The translations under genes and the position numbers were made by a program. A DNA stretch of 64,000 nucleotides from Dickeya lacustris (GTDB taxonomy: Bacteria; Pseudomonadota; Gammaproteobacteria; Enterobacterales; Enterobacteriaceae), in the NCBI RefSeq assembly GCF_029635795.1, contig NZ_CP114280.1, positions 124,001 to 188,000 on the forward strand, given 5' to 3'. Numbering within the stretch: position 1 is the first letter of the stretch; the number at the start of each line of letters is the position of its first letter. Positions 50,298 to 60,186 of this stretch are shown piece after piece. The notes below the pieces were generated by a model. That model searched no databases. It saw nothing but the letters and a program-made list of their open reading frames with translations, and was not told where the DNA came from.

Positions 50298-51155
50298 TTA
50301 GTGCTGATCCCCACCGCGCAAATAAATCACCCAGTAAGTTAAGCCTACCAGGAGTCCACCACCGATAATGTTGCCGAGCGTGACCGGAATCAGGTTATCG
50401 ACAATAAAATTGCTGATGGTTAAGTGTTCAAACTGGCCCGGCGTCATGCTGATGGCGTGCCAGAATGTCTCTGGAGCAAAATTCTTAATAATGACCCCCA
50501 TCGGGATCATGAACATGTTCGCGATACTATGCTCGAAACCGCTGGCGACAAACATCGCAACAGGAAGCACCATGGCGAGCATTTTGTCTGTCAGTGTACG
50601 GCCGGAATAACTCATCCAGACAGCCAGACAGACCATTAGATTTGCCAATATCCCAAGGCATAATGCCTCAACGAAAGTGTGTTCCAGCTTGTGATTGGCG
50701 GTCTGCAACACATTCAGACCCCATGCGCCGTTCGCTACCATGTATTCGCCGGAAAACCAGATAAGCGCGACGAAAAACAGTGCACCAAGCAAATTTCCGA
50801 AATAAACATTGAGCCAGTTTAACCACAACTGTTTCCAGGTAATGCGCCCGCTGGCTTTAGCAATAACGGTGAGCACGGTGGAGGTGAACAAGTCTGCGCC
50901 GCACACGACCACCAGCATAAGCCCCATAGAGAAACAGATGCCGCCGATCAGTTTCGCCATACCGTATGGCATGGACGATGATCCGGTGGTTGCTGTGATA
51001 TAAAAAACAAACGCAATAGATATAAACACACCGGCAGTAATTGCCAGAAAAAATGCAGTAAGCGGTTGTTTTGTTGCTTTATAAACGCCGGCATCTTCAG
51101 CGACTTTCGCCATTGCCGATGGTAATAACAGGGTGAAGGGGTTGTCAGCTTTCAC
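50298..51155 (-). CDS. focA: Formate channel FocA
   Basis: A 285-residue FNT-family pentameric formate channel (E. coli length) with six membrane segments. The N-terminal [27 protein letters not shown], the omega-loop region [10 protein letters not shown], the selectivity-region [12 protein letters not shown] and [16 protein letters not shown] (the gating histidine region) are present. It exports formate made by PflB and reimports it at low pH. Confidence 0.97.
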   Translation of the reverse strand: MKADNPFTLLLPSAMAKVAEDAGVYKATKQPLTAFFLAITAGVFISIAFVFYITATTGSSSMPYGMAKLIGGICFSMGLMLVVVCGADLFTSTVLTVIAKASGRITWKQLWLNWLNVYFGNLLGALFFVALIWFSGEYMVANGAWGLNVLQTANHKLEHTFVEALCLGILANLMVCLAVWMSYSGRTLTDKMLAMVLPVAMFVASGFEHSIANMFMIPMGVIIKNFAPETFWHAISMTPGQFEHLTISNFIVDNLIPVTLGNIIGGGLLVGLTYWVIYLRGGDQH

Positions 51156-51216
51156 ACTAACTCTCTCTTAAAATTTATCTACGGTGAGATACTAACAAAG
51201 GGTTATCCGTCATAAT

Positions 51217-51230
51217 TTGACGTGGATCAT
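51217..51230. promoter_or_regulatory. FNR site of the focA-pflB promoter
   Basis: TTGACGTGGATCAT matches TTGAT-N4-ATCAA in 8 of 10 positions, with both TTGA and ATCA cores. It lies 62 bases before the focA ATG, where an activator site for the proximal promoter is expected. Confidence 0.7.
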
Positions 51231-51603
51231 ATCGCAGGAATTTATTAGGTAGTTCAGAATAGCATTAAGCGGCTTTTTGTTGGTTATCTTCATGAATTAT
51301 AAGTAGAAATTTTTTTTTAAAAATTATAAGAATAGTTGAATTCAACTATGGAATTACCCCTTGATACGTTAAATAAAATAAGTCTTTGTAGTGATATCAC
51401 ACGCCGAATTTATATTATTTAATTTATTTTTTACCGTTTTATAACAACGCCGTGGTAATAAAAATAAATATCCTCCATTTCTCGCTATTACCCGCATAAA
51501 AATAATGGTTTATTCGGTTGTTGGGTTACACCATTTCTGAGGCGCGGGAGATTGAAGCATAAAAAATGCGAGAAACCATAGAATACAATGCCACTTACTA
51601 CTT

Positions 51604-51645
51604 TATCGTGAACACGATAGACCGGATGCCAAAAGTGACATCCGG
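51604..51645 (-). terminator. Two adjacent hairpins downstream of ycaO
   Basis: TATCGTG-AA-CACGATA (51604-51619) and CCGGATG / CATCCGG (51622-51628 with 51639-51645). No T-run. They probably end or protect the ycaO message; the near-palindrome could also be an operator. Confidence 0.45.
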
Positions 51646-51661
51646 CCAACATTAAAGCGCG

Positions 51662-53425
51662 TTAATTTTTCTGCCAGTGTGAACGTTTAGCGCGCTGCAA
51701 TTTTTCATAAGCAGCCAGCAGTGACTGATGTGCAGGCAGCGCTTTCAGATCGTCATCAACAGCGAACAAACCGTAGAAGCATTCCTCGCCGGCAATCGCC
51801 GCGCTGGCTGCGTCAACAGCGTCCTGCCCGTACATGCGAACAAACGCATCATAGTATTGTGCCGGGTCACGTTCAGGCTCCAGAGCCAGTTGCAGCAGTG
51901 TTTGCAGGCAACGGTAGTAGTTACGGCGAGCCGGTGCAAAGACGGATTGGTTGAAATCCAGTGACCACTCAGCCCAACTCAGCGCTTGTTCAAGATCGCC
52001 GCCAGCCAGTGCCAACATAGATTTCAGTTCGCCAATACGCAGCGTGAACCATCCATTGTCTTTACCGGTTGCGATGCCCAGCAATTCGCGAACGCGGGTA
52101 AAGTCATCCAGCCCTTCATCGTCTAGTTGCTGCAACAAGGCCAGATACTCATCTTTTTCCCACTGGCTGCCAGGAAGGGAGAGCAGGGTTTCACGCAGAT
52201 GTACGCCCATGCTGTTATTCGCCAGCAACAGATCTTCCGCTGGATAAATATCCGACATACCCGGCACCAGAATACGGCAAGCGTACACTGACAAATGCTC
52301 GTAATCGGCAATATAAACGTCTTTGCCTTCTTGATTGAAGATGGCCATAAGTGTGGCGAACTCCTGCTCGGTGGTGCCGCTGAAGTTCCAATCAACAAAG
52401 GTATAGTCAGGATCGTTTTTAAACAGATCCCAGGAAATCAGGCCGCTGGAGTCGATGAAGTGGGTTTCCAGATTGGTGTGTTCAGCCACTTCATCATTAT
52501 CGAAGGTTGGCGGCGTGAAGACGTCGAGATCTTTCAGCCCTCGGCCTTGCAGTAATTCGGTCACGGTGCGCTCCAGGGCAACGCCGAAGTCGGGGTGTGC
52601 GCCGAATGACGCAAAGCAAGTACCATTTTCTGGGTTGAACAGCACGACACAAATAACAGGATATTGGCCGCCGAGCGAAGCATCGTAGGCCAAGATAGGG
52701 AAGCCTTCTTTCTCAAGCGTGGCAATCGCTTCAACCACGCCAGGATAGCGCGCCAGAACTTCAGCCGGAATAGCGGGCAGGCTGATGGCCTCAGCGATAA
52801 TCCGGTTTTTCACATAACGCTCAAATACTTCGGACAATCCCTGTACACGCGCTTCGTTACGCGTGTTGCCAGCAGACATGCCGTTTGATACGTACAGATT
52901 GCCGATAATGTTCATCGGGATATACACCGTCTGTTGATCAGACTGGCGCGTGAACGGCAGTGCGCAAATCCCGCGAGTGTGATTGCCTGATTGCAAGTCG
53001 ATTAAATCGCTGGCGACTAACTGCTGCTCAGGATCATAAAACGCATGCAAGCGGTCATCCAGTATCCCCTCAGGCAGGCTGTCATCATCAGGGATTGGGA
53101 ACCATTTTTCATCGGGATAGTGTACAAACTCCCCTTCAGCGATCTGTTTACCCAGATAGAAGTCGGCAAAGAAATAGTTGGTAGACAGACGTTCGAAATA
53201 CTCGCCCAATGCGGAAGCCAGCGCCGCTTTTTGCGTCGCACCTTTGCCATTGGTAAAACAGAGCGCGCAGTCGCGGTCACGAATATGTACGGACCAGACG
53301 TTGGGCACCGGGTTTAGCCAGGAGGCTTCCTCGATGTTGAACCCCAGGTCGAGGAGCTGTTGTTGAAAACGGGCGATGGAATCTTCCAGGGCGGCGTCTT
53401 TGCCTGGGATAAACGTTTGGGTCAT
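51662..53425 (-). CDS. ycaO: YcaO, YcaO-domain protein involved in S12 beta-methylthiolation
   Basis: A 587-residue protein (E. coli 586). The start at 53425 (MTQTFIPGKDAALEDS) is set by family length; the frame continues 32 codons upstream. The YcaO ATP-binding domain (about 60-380) contains GKGATQKAALASALGEYFERLS, NGMSAGNTRNEARVQGLSEVFERYVK and LERTVTELLQGR. The C-terminal part is a TPR-like helical region. E. coli YcaO assists RimO in modifying ribosomal protein S12. It is not a bacteriocin-type YcaO: no precursor peptide or partner gene lies nearby. Confidence 0.95.
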   Translation of the reverse strand: MTQTFIPGKDAALEDSIARFQQQLLDLGFNIEEASWLNPVPNVWSVHIRDRDCALCFTNGKGATQKAALASALGEYFERLSTNYFFADFYLGKQIAEGEFVHYPDEKWFPIPDDDSLPEGILDDRLHAFYDPEQQLVASDLIDLQSGNHTRGICALPFTRQSDQQTVYIPMNIIGNLYVSNGMSAGNTRNEARVQGLSEVFERYVKNRIIAEAISLPAIPAEVLARYPGVVEAIATLEKEGFPILAYDASLGGQYPVICVVLFNPENGTCFASFGAHPDFGVALERTVTELLQGRGLKDLDVFTPPTFDNDEVAEHTNLETHFIDSSGLISWDLFKNDPDYTFVDWNFSGTTEQEFATLMAIFNQEGKDVYIADYEHLSVYACRILVPGMSDIYPAEDLLLANNSMGVHLRETLLSLPGSQWEKDEYLALLQQLDDEGLDDFTRVRELLGIATGKDNGWFTLRIGELKSMLALAGGDLEQALSWAEWSLDFNQSVFAPARRNYYRCLQTLLQLALEPERDPAQYYDAFVRMYGQDAVDAASAAIAGEECFYGLFAVDDDLKALPAHQSLLAAYEKLQRAKRSHWQKN

Positions 53426-53693
53426 GGTTCGAACCTGAATATGTAATGAGGAGGCTGCATCATACGTGGTTTTCGTGATGGACACTATCTCGCCTGCGCC
53501 GTGTTGCGTGCTGCTTTGCAATCCTCTGCGAGGGTTGCATTGTAGCGATAAATAATTGGCGAGAGGCTAGGCAACTTTTCATCTCATGGGTTAATAAGCG
53601 TTGCAGGAGGGCAGGACGAGTGATAAAACCGATAGCAGGGTAAACTGATGCGGCTCAAAGCAGGCCGCTATTATTTATACGTGGTGAAGGGAA

Positions 53694-54779
53694 ATGTCTC
53701 AGGTTTTTAATTTTAGTGCTGGTCCGGCTATGTTACCGGTAGAAGTGCTGCGTCGCGCAGAGCAGGAGTTGTGTAATTGGCATGGTCTCGGTACTTCGGT
53801 GATGGAAATCAGCCATCGCAGTAAAGAGTTCATGCAGGTCGCCAGCGAATCTGAGCAGGATTTGCGTGACCTTCTGAAAATCCCCTCGAACTATAAAGTG
53901 CTGTTTTGTCATGGCGGTGCGCGTGCGCAGTTTGCGGCGGTTCCGCTTAATTTGCTGGGGGATAGCGCCACCGCAGATTATATCGATGGCGGCTATTGGG
54001 CCCATAGCGCGGTGAAAGAGGCTGAAAAATACTGCAAGCCGAATGTGATTGATGTCAAAACGCACGTAGATGGTTTACGTGGCGTACAGTCTATGCGCGA
54101 TTGGGCATTGTCAGACAAGGCTGCGTATGTGCATTACTGCCCAAATGAAACCATCGACGGTCTGGCTATCGAAGAGGAGCCAGATTTCGGCGATAAAATT
54201 GTGGTAGCGGATTACTCGTCCAGTATTTTGTCTCGCCCGCTTGATGTCAGTCGTTACGGCGTCATTTATGCCGGTGCGCAGAAAAATATTGGCCCGGCCG
54301 GGCTGACGTTGGTGATTGTTCGTGATGACCTCCTCGGTAAAGCGCGCCGCGAGCTGCCGTCCATTCTCGACTATCAGGTGCTGGCTGATAACGACTCCAT
54401 GTTTAACACGCCGCCAACATTCGCCTGGTATTTATCAGGAATGGTGTTTAAATGGCTGAAAGAGCAGGGTGGCCTGCTGGAGATGGAAAAACGCAATCAG
54501 GCGAAAGCCGATCTACTGTACAGTGCAGTGGATGGCAGCGATTTTTACCGTAACGATGTTATGCCGGTGAATCGTTCTCGCATGAATGTGCCTTTCCAAC
54601 TGGCAGATGCATCACTTGATCCGGTGTTCTTGCGTGAAGCGCAAGACGCAGGCTTGCATGCGCTGAAAGGCCACCGTGTTGTTGGTGGGATGCGTGCATC
54701 AATCTACAATGCCATGCCGCTTGAAGGCGTGAAGGCCTTAACTGAATTTATGGCTGATTTTGAACGTCGCCACGGCTGA
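53694..54779 (+). CDS. serC: Phosphoserine aminotransferase
   Basis: A 361-residue PLP-dependent class V aminotransferase making 3-phosphoserine (serine) and acting in pyridoxal phosphate synthesis. [38 protein letters not shown] (phosphate binding) and the PLP lysine in [10 protein letters not shown] are intact. aroA follows after 100 bases with a terminator/attenuator between, as in other enterobacteria. A tandem repeat spans its stop. Confidence 0.98.
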   Translation: MSQVFNFSAGPAMLPVEVLRRAEQELCNWHGLGTSVMEISHRSKEFMQVASESEQDLRDLLKIPSNYKVLFCHGGARAQFAAVPLNLLGDSATADYIDGGYWAHSAVKEAEKYCKPNVIDVKTHVDGLRGVQSMRDWALSDKAAYVHYCPNETIDGLAIEEEPDFGDKIVVADYSSSILSRPLDVSRYGVIYAGAQKNIGPAGLTLVIVRDDLLGKARRELPSILDYQVLADNDSMFNTPPTFAWYLSGMVFKWLKEQGGLLEMEKRNQAKADLLYSAVDGSDFYRNDVMPVNRSRMNVPFQLADASLDPVFLREAQDAGLHALKGHRVVGGMRASIYNAMPLEGVKALTEFMADFERRHG

Positions 54780-54805
54780 TTGAGTCGTCGTTATGGCTGT
54801 TCAGT
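54765..54805 (+). repeat. Imperfect 20/21-bp tandem duplication at the serC stop
   Basis: The block 54765-54785 (beginning CGTCGCCACGGCTGA, containing the stop TGA) is followed by 54786-54805 (CGTCGTTATGGCTGTTCAGT). They agree at most positions with one gap. Confidence 0.6.
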
Positions 54806-54823
54806 CAATCTACTGAATATTTT

Positions 54824-54850
54824 AAACCCCGGTATCTGGCCGGGGTTTTC
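54824..54850 (+). terminator. Terminator/attenuator between serC and aroA
   Basis: AAACCCCGG / CCGGGGTTTT with a 7-base loop and a T-run, 30 bases before aroA. Partial termination here would set the serC:aroA ratio. Confidence 0.85.
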
Positions 54851-54879
54851 ATGTCAACTCTCTGGAGAATCGGTTTCAC

Positions 54880-56169
54880 ATGCAGGAATCCCTGACCCTA
54901 CACCCTATTTCATTGATTAACGGCACTATCAATATGCCCGGGTCAAAAAGTGTTTCTAACCGCGCATTACTGCTGGCGGCGCTGGCAGAAGGCACGACAC
55001 GTTTGACGAATTTGCTCGATAGCGATGATGTTCGCCATATGCTCAATGCACTGAGCCTGTTGGGCGTGAGTTATGAATTATCTGACGATCGCACCGTTTG
55101 TGAGATAACCGGACTGGGGAGAGCCTTTTTAACCACCGCCCCATTAGAGCTGTTTCTTGGCAATGCGGGCACGGCAATGCGCCCTTTAGCTGCCGCATTA
55201 TGTCTCAATGATGGGGACATCGTGCTGACGGGCGAGCCCAGAATGAAAGAGCGCCCAATTGGTCACTTGGTTGATGCATTACGCCAAGGTGGCGCGCTGA
55301 TTGATTATCTGGAGCAAGAAAATTATCCGCCGTTGCGTTTAAAAGGTGGTTTTCAGGGGGGAGAGATGAGTGTTGATGGCTCCGTGTCCAGCCAGTTTCT
55401 TACCGCATTGTTGATGGCCGCACCGCTGGCAAGTCAGGATACGCGTATCAGTATTAAGGGCGAGCTGGTTTCCAAACCGTATATCGACATTACGTTACAT
55501 ATGATGGAAACCTTTGGCATAACTGTCACCAATGTTGATTATCGAACCTTCGTTATTAGTGGAAAACAGCGCTATCGTTCTCCGGGAAATTATTTGGTCG
55601 AAGGCGATGCATCTTCTGCATCATATTTTCTTGCGGCTGCTGCCATTCGCGGCGGAACCATCCGCGTAACGGGTGTTGGGCGCGCGAGTGTTCAGGGTGA
55701 TATCCGTTTTGCCGATGTGCTGGAGAAAATGGGCGCTCAAATACGTTGGGGCGACGATTACATTGAGTGCCAACGCGGCGAGCTGCATGCAATCGATATG
55801 GACATGAACCATATTCCCGATGCGGCAATGACCATTGCGACAACGGCATTATTTGCGCAGGGCGGCACGACCACACTGCGCAATATTTACAATTGGCGTG
55901 TCAAAGAAACTGACCGGTTAGCGGCCATGGCGATAGAGCTTCGCAAGGTGGGAGCAGAGGTCGAAGAAGGCCACGACTATATTCGTATTACGCCGCCTGC
56001 GCAGTTGAAGGCGGCAGAGATAGGTACGTATAACGATCATCGCATGGCGATGTGTTTTTCATTGGTCGCATTGTCGGATACGCCAGTGACGATTCTTGAC
56101 CCTAAATGCACTGCCAAGACTTTTCCTGATTATTTTCAGCAACTGGAACGCTTAAGCCAGCATGCCTGA
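54880..56169 (+). CDS. aroA: 3-phosphoshikimate 1-carboxyvinyltransferase (EPSP synthase)
   Basis: A 429-residue class I EPSP synthase of the shikimate pathway. [14 protein letters not shown] [17 protein letters not shown], the PEP-binding [13 protein letters not shown] (usual Gly and Pro residues, so no resistance-type change), [19 protein letters not shown] and [14 protein letters not shown] are present. It is the second gene of serC-aroA. Confidence 0.98.
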   Translation: MQESLTLHPISLINGTINMPGSKSVSNRALLLAALAEGTTRLTNLLDSDDVRHMLNALSLLGVSYELSDDRTVCEITGLGRAFLTTAPLELFLGNAGTAMRPLAAALCLNDGDIVLTGEPRMKERPIGHLVDALRQGGALIDYLEQENYPPLRLKGGFQGGEMSVDGSVSSQFLTALLMAAPLASQDTRISIKGELVSKPYIDITLHMMETFGITVTNVDYRTFVISGKQRYRSPGNYLVEGDASSASYFLAAAAIRGGTIRVTGVGRASVQGDIRFADVLEKMGAQIRWGDDYIECQRGELHAIDMDMNHIPDAAMTIATTALFAQGGTTTLRNIYNWRVKETDRLAAMAIELRKVGAEVEEGHDYIRITPPAQLKAAEIGTYNDHRMAMCFSLVALSDTPVTILDPKCTAKTFPDYFQQLERLSQHA

Positions 56170-56173
56170 GGCA

Positions 56174-56205
56174 ATGTCATAGAGGGGGAATGCCTTCTAT
56201 GACAT
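56174..56205 (+). terminator. Hairpin downstream of aroA
   Basis: A perfect 10-bp stem ATGTCATAGA / TCTATGACAT with a 12-base loop, five bases past the aroA stop. Without a T-run it may be a processing or stability element. Confidence 0.5.
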
Positions 56206-56266
56206 CAGTGTGATGTTCTGACTATCAGCATATTTGCGCGATATTACACAGTCACCGGTCTTTAAT

Positions 56267-56296
56267 TTCACGTTCTTCGCCACAGCGCGGTATAAT
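56267..56296 (+). promoter_or_regulatory. Sigma-70 promoter of cmk(-rpsA)
   Basis: A perfect -10 TATAAT (56291-56296) with TTCACG (56267-56272, 4 of 6) at 18-base spacing, 55 bases before the cmk ATG. Confidence 0.6.
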
Positions 56297-56351
56297 GACT
56301 TATTGTATCGTCTACAATGGCATGCGATTTCTGTATTCGAAGGAGTAAATA

Positions 56352-57038
56352 ATGGCGGTGACTGCACCGGTAATTACGGTTGACGGGCCCGGTGGCGCAG
56401 GTAAGGGCACATTGTGTAAAGCGTTGGCGAATGCGTTGCAATGGAATCTGCTGGATTCTGGCGCTATTTATCGCGTGCTGGCGCTCGCTGCGCTACATCA
56501 TCAGGTTGATGTGGCCTCTGAGGAGGCGTTAGTGCCTCTGGCATCTCACCTGGATGTGCGATTTGTGCCGCAACAGGAACAATTGCAGGTTATTCTGGAA
56601 GGCGAGGATGTCAGTAATGAGATCCGAACACAGGAAGTGGGGAATGTTGCATCACAGGTAGCCGTATTTCCTCGTGTGCGGGAGGCTTTATTACGTCGCC
56701 AGCGTGCGTTTCGTGAAATGCCGGGGCTTATTGCTGACGGTCGGGATATGGGAACAGTGGTCTTTCCTGACGCACCGGTAAAGATTTTTTTAGATGCCAG
56801 CGCGGAGGAGCGTGCAAAACGCCGCATGCTTCAGTTGCAGGAAAAAGGCTTTAATGTTAACTTTGAACGTCTTTTGTCCGAGATTAAAGAGCGTGATGAC
56901 CGCGATCGTAATCGCGCTGCGGCACCATTAGTCGCTGCGCCTGACGCTTTGCTGCTTGATTCTACCGATATGACGTTGGATGAAGTGGTTGCTCGCGCGT
57001 TAGCGCATGTTCGCGAAATGCTCTCTCTGCCAGCCTGA
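56352..57038 (+). CDS. cmk: Cytidylate kinase
   Basis: A 228-residue (d)CMP kinase; E. coli has 227. An AAGGAG site precedes the ATG. The P-loop reads GPGGAGKGT, with Gly where most relatives have Ser (GPSGAGKGT). [35 protein letters not shown] and the lid ERDDRDRNR are intact. It lies 103 bases upstream of rpsA. Confidence 0.97.
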   Translation: MAVTAPVITVDGPGGAGKGTLCKALANALQWNLLDSGAIYRVLALAALHHQVDVASEEALVPLASHLDVRFVPQQEQLQVILEGEDVSNEIRTQEVGNVASQVAVFPRVREALLRRQRAFREMPGLIADGRDMGTVVFPDAPVKIFLDASAEERAKRRMLQLQEKGFNVNFERLLSEIKERDDRDRNRAAAPLVAAPDALLLDSTDMTLDEVVARALAHVREMLSLPA

Positions 57039-57141
57039 CAAATTTTTTACCTCGCTGCAAGGATGTTGCGGGGATGTGAAACAACCCCATCAAGCAGGAT
57101 GCCAGATGGACGTTAAATTTGAAAACCCAAAGATTATCAAC
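57039..57141 (+). promoter_or_regulatory. rpsA leader, probable S1 translational autoregulatory region
   Basis: No canonical ribosome binding site precedes the rpsA ATG. The leader folds into small hairpins: GCAA-GGATG-TTGC shows GGA in its loop, and GCGGGG pairs loosely with CCCC downstream. E. coli rpsA initiates efficiently from such a folded leader that S1 itself represses; the same is inferred here. Confidence 0.55.
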
Positions 57142-58815
57142 ATGACTGAATCTTTTGCTCAACTCTTTGAAGAATCCCTGAAAGAAATCGAAACCCGTCC
57201 GGGTTCCATCGTTCGTGGCGTTGTGGTTGCGATTGACAAGGACGTTGTCCTGGTTGATGCCGGCCTGAAATCTGAGTCTGCCATTCCGGTAGAACAGTTC
57301 AAAAACGCTCAGGGTGAAATTGAAATCCAGGTTGGTGATGAAGTTGACGTAGCGCTGGACGCAGTAGAAGACGGCTTCGGCGAAACGCTGCTGTCTCGCG
57401 AGAAAGCGAAACGTCACGAAGCATGGCTGATGCTGGAAAAAGCTTACGAAGAAGCTGCTACTGTTACCGGTGTCATTAACGGTAAAGTAAAAGGCGGTTT
57501 CACCGTTGAGCTGAACGGTATTCGTGCGTTCCTGCCGGGTTCACTGGTTGATGTTCGTCCGGTACGTGACACCCTGCATCTGGAAGGCAAAGAGCTTGAG
57601 TTCAAAGTGATCAAGCTGGACCAGAAGCGTAACAACGTTGTGGTTTCTCGTCGTGCCGTTATTGAGTCCGAGAACAGCGCAGAGCGCGATCAACTGCTGG
57701 AAAACCTGCAGGAAGGCATGGAAGTTAAAGGTATCGTTAAGAACCTCACTGACTACGGTGCATTCGTTGATCTGGGTGGCGTTGACGGCCTGCTGCACAT
57801 CACCGATATGGCTTGGAAACGTGTTAAACATCCGAGCGAAATCGTCAATGTGGGCGACGAAATCACTGTTAAAGTGCTGAAATTCGATCGTGAGCGTACC
57901 CGTGTATCTCTGGGCCTGAAACAACTGGGCGAAGATCCGTGGGTTGCTATCGCTAAACGTTACCCGGAAGGCACCAAGCTGACTGGTCGTGTAACTAACC
58001 TGACTGACTACGGCTGCTTCGTTGAAATCGAAGAAGGCGTTGAAGGTCTGGTACACGTTTCTGAGATGGATTGGACTAACAAAAACATCCACCCGTCCAA
58101 AGTTGTTAACGTTGGCGACGTTGTAGAAGTGATGGTTCTGGATATCGACGAAGAACGTCGTCGTATCTCTCTGGGCCTGAAACAGTGCAAAGCCAATCCG
58201 TGGCAGCAGTTCGCTGAAACGCACAACAAAGGCGACCGTGTAGAAGGCAAGATCAAGTCAATCACTGACTTTGGTATCTTCATCGGTCTGGATGGCGGCA
58301 TCGATGGTCTGGTGCATCTGTCTGACATTTCCTGGAACGTAGCGGGTGAAGAAGCCGTTCGTGAATACAAGAAAGGCGACGAAATCGCTGCTGTTGTATT
58401 GCAGGTTGATGCCGAGCGTGAGCGTATCTCTCTGGGCGTGAAACAGCTGGCTGAAGATCCGTTCAACAACTACCTGTCTGTTAATAAGAAAGGTGCGATT
58501 GTTACGGGTAAAGTCACTGCAGTTGACGCTAAAGGTGCTACAGTTGAATTAGCTGATGGCGTTGAAGGCTACCTGCGTGCTTCTGAGGCTTCTCGCGACC
58601 GCATTGAAGATGCCACACTGGTTCTGAACGTGGGTGATGAAATCGAAGCCAAATATACTGGCGTTGATCGTAAGAACCGCGTTGTTAGCCTGTCCATCCG
58701 TGCTAAGGATGAAGCTGACGAGAAAGATGCTATTGCTTCTGTTAACAACAAACAGGAAGAAGGCAATTTCTCTAACGCTATGGCTGAAGCATTCAAAGCC
58801 GCTAAAGGCGAGTAA
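57142..58815 (+). CDS. rpsA: 30S ribosomal protein S1
   Basis: A 557-residue protein with six S1 (OB) repeats, the E. coli length. The start at 57142 ([21 protein letters not shown]) is set by the family; an open frame upstream to 57007 overlaps cmk. Repeats are recognisable by [40 protein letters not shown] and [20 protein letters not shown]. It unfolds and docks mRNA on the 30S subunit. Codon bias is very strong. Confidence 0.98.
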   Translation: MTESFAQLFEESLKEIETRPGSIVRGVVVAIDKDVVLVDAGLKSESAIPVEQFKNAQGEIEIQVGDEVDVALDAVEDGFGETLLSREKAKRHEAWLMLEKAYEEAATVTGVINGKVKGGFTVELNGIRAFLPGSLVDVRPVRDTLHLEGKELEFKVIKLDQKRNNVVVSRRAVIESENSAERDQLLENLQEGMEVKGIVKNLTDYGAFVDLGGVDGLLHITDMAWKRVKHPSEIVNVGDEITVKVLKFDRERTRVSLGLKQLGEDPWVAIAKRYPEGTKLTGRVTNLTDYGCFVEIEEGVEGLVHVSEMDWTNKNIHPSKVVNVGDVVEVMVLDIDEERRRISLGLKQCKANPWQQFAETHNKGDRVEGKIKSITDFGIFIGLDGGIDGLVHLSDISWNVAGEEAVREYKKGDEIAAVVLQVDAERERISLGVKQLAEDPFNNYLSVNKKGAIVTGKVTAVDAKGATVELADGVEGYLRASEASRDRIEDATLVLNVGDEIEAKYTGVDRKNRVVSLSIRAKDEADEKDAIASVNNKQEEGNFSNAMAEAFKAAKGE

Positions 58816-58908
58816 TGACGGTGGGCTGGGCAGTGATGCTGTTTACTGTCCAGCCTTAAACGGTAGTAAGTTAATGTGGTATCAACTGACCACACACTTG
58901 GAGGAACC

Positions 58909-59193
58909 ATGACCAAGTCTGAACTTATCGAAAGACTTGCTGGACAGCAATCTCATATCCCAGCCAAAGTGGTTGAGGATGCCGTCAAAGAGATGCTGGA
59001 ACAGATGGCTACAACGCTGGCCAGTGGCGACCGCATTGAGATTCGCGGGTTTGGCAGTTTTTCACTCCACTACCGTGCACCGCGCGTGGGGCGTAATCCT
59101 AAAACGGGTGAAAAAGTGGAGCTGGAAGGCAAATATGTTCCGCATTTTAAACCGGGTAAAGAATTGCGTGACCGCGCCAATATTTACGAGTGA
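58909..59193 (+). CDS. ihfB: Integration host factor subunit beta
   Basis: A 94-residue DNA-bending protein, exact E. coli length, starting at 58909 behind [25 protein letters not shown], the core [14 protein letters not shown] and the intercalating beta-arm [12 protein letters not shown] are intact. It pairs with IhfA. It follows rpsA by 93 bases, the conserved order. ycaI and msbA, which follow in E. coli, are absent here. Confidence 0.98.
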   Translation: MTKSELIERLAGQQSHIPAKVVEDAVKEMLEQMATTLASGDRIEIRGFGSFSLHYRAPRVGRNPKTGEKVELEGKYVPHFKPGKELRDRANIYE

Positions 59194-59218
59194 CAGTCAA
59201 CTGTCATATCTATGTGAT

Positions 59219-59247
59219 AATAGCACCCGTGGGGTGCTATTTTTTTA
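59219..59247 (+). terminator. Terminator of ihfB
   Basis: AATAGCACCC, short loop, GGGTGCTATT, then a T-run, 26 bases past the ihfB stop. A second dyad TGACAGT-CA-ACTGTCA overlaps the stop codon. Confidence 0.9.
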
Positions 59248-59303
59248 TCTCTATTCAGGGGGATTTTAGCGAGTCGCGGATTGCGGTGTCACAACTGCCA
59301 TGA

Positions 59304-59939
59304 TTATTTTGCCAACAGCACGTAGGCGATAATCGGGTCTATTTTTTGTGGGGCCTGTAGCCAGGTATTGAATATATTACCCAGTCCCTGTTTCTTATAA
59401 TCGGCGTCACAACTCCCCGATGTACCTTTTTGTCCGAGTCCATAAGTGCCACCACCTTCTGCTTTAATCTGGCAGTGATGTTTCGTGCTGAAATCGTTAT
59501 ACAGCCAGCCCGGCTCTATGGTTCGGAACTCAATCATCACGCCTGGGTTTTGAATGGTGAGATATTCTTTAGCGTAATTATATTCCGGCGTAATGCCACA
59601 AAAACTATCCTGTTGTACGCAGGGCAGGGTTTTATATTTGTTGGCATCAAATGTCTTATATTCGGCAAATTGCATACCGCGATACCAGGACATGGCGTTG
59701 TCCGCATTCTCATTAGTTATCTTGACTTTGGGGTTAACCAGAATAAGTTTGTTCGGCGTTTCGGTTGCAACCACCAGGCCACCATTCTGATACATGGTCA
59801 GCACCCGTGTATTATCCAAATCGTTTTTCTTGATAAGTTTGATCACGTTATCGTCCGCTGCCGATGCCGCCTGGCTAAACAGAGAGGTGAGCACAACGCC
59901 TATCAGCGTAAATTGGGAGGCACGTCGTTTTTGTTGCAT
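59304..59939 (-). CDS. Unrecognised secreted or periplasmic protein, four cysteines
   Basis: A 211-residue protein I do not recognise. A signal peptide (KRR n-region, hydrophobic core, SQAASA) should be cleaved after Ala27. The mature part has four cysteines (107, 114, 156, 177), enough for two disulfides, a Lys/Asp/Asn-rich N-terminal stretch, and a Gly-rich segment EGGGTYGLGQKGTSG (161-175). No membrane segment or lipobox is present. It is monocistronic, between the ihfB terminator and the his operon end, at a point where gene order differs from E. coli. I assign no function. Confidence 0.7.
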   Translation of the reverse strand: MQQKRRASQFTLIGVVLTSLFSQAASAADDNVIKLIKKNDLDNTRVLTMYQNGGLVVATETPNKLILVNPKVKITNENADNAMSWYRGMQFAEYKTFDANKYKTLPCVQQDSFCGITPEYNYAKEYLTIQNPGVMIEFRTIEPGWLYNDFSTKHHCQIKAEGGGTYGLGQKGTSGSCDADYKKQGLGNIFNTWLQAPQKIDPIIAYVLLAK

Positions 59940-60124
59940 AGTGTTTTCCTTGTTGAGGTAAAAAAGCCCGCACAGCGGCGCTGACTGTTTACGCCACAGA
60001 CGCAGGACAAATTTTGCCGCAGCAACGCAAAATCTGGCGATTTGCGCCGCTTTTGCAAGCGAGAGAAGCTTAATGAATGTGAGGTAGGTGGGCGCGTTTA
60101 AACCGGGTAAATAGTGTGTTGAAG

Positions 60125-60170
60125 AAGGGAAATAACGGGATGTTGCTCCACCGGAAAGGGAAATAACCGG
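60125..60170 (-). repeat. 31-bp-period direct repeat downstream of hisI
   Basis: AAGGGAAATAACGGG at 60125-60139 recurs as AAGGGAAATAACCGG at 60156-60170 (14 of 15). CACCGG / CCGGTG (60149-60154, 60167-60172) also forms a dyad. It begins 17 bases beyond the hisI stop. Confidence 0.55.
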
Positions 60171-60186
60171 TGAAGCGGGTGACGAG

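Larger units (their letters stand above)
51156..51661. other. focA-pflB promoter region
   Basis: These 506 bases are very AT-rich (for example 51298-51335). They hold a good FNR site at 51217-51230, a second TTGAT half-site at 51361, and two hairpins just after ycaO (51604-51645). E. coli has several promoters over this distance controlled by FNR, ArcA and IHF; more than one promoter is likely here. No small gene is evident. Confidence 0.6.

Noticed and set aside
48697..50301. Long open frames (283 and 248 codons) antisense to pflB
   Set aside because: pflB has strong codon bias, which keeps the opposite frame free of stops; the products are low-complexity His/Arg/Phe-rich and unlike real proteins.
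51662..53425. YcaO as part of an azoline/thioamide peptide (RiPP) cluster
   Set aside because: The protein is the stand-alone housekeeping YcaO with a TPR-like C-terminus; neighbours are focA and serC, with no precursor peptide, E1-like or dehydrogenase gene.
59430..59984. A 184-codon frame on the + strand opposite the unknown secreted protein gene
   Set aside because: It overlaps the minus-strand gene completely, lacks a ribosome binding site, and has no signal peptide or recognisable feature; the minus-strand frame has a clear signal peptide.
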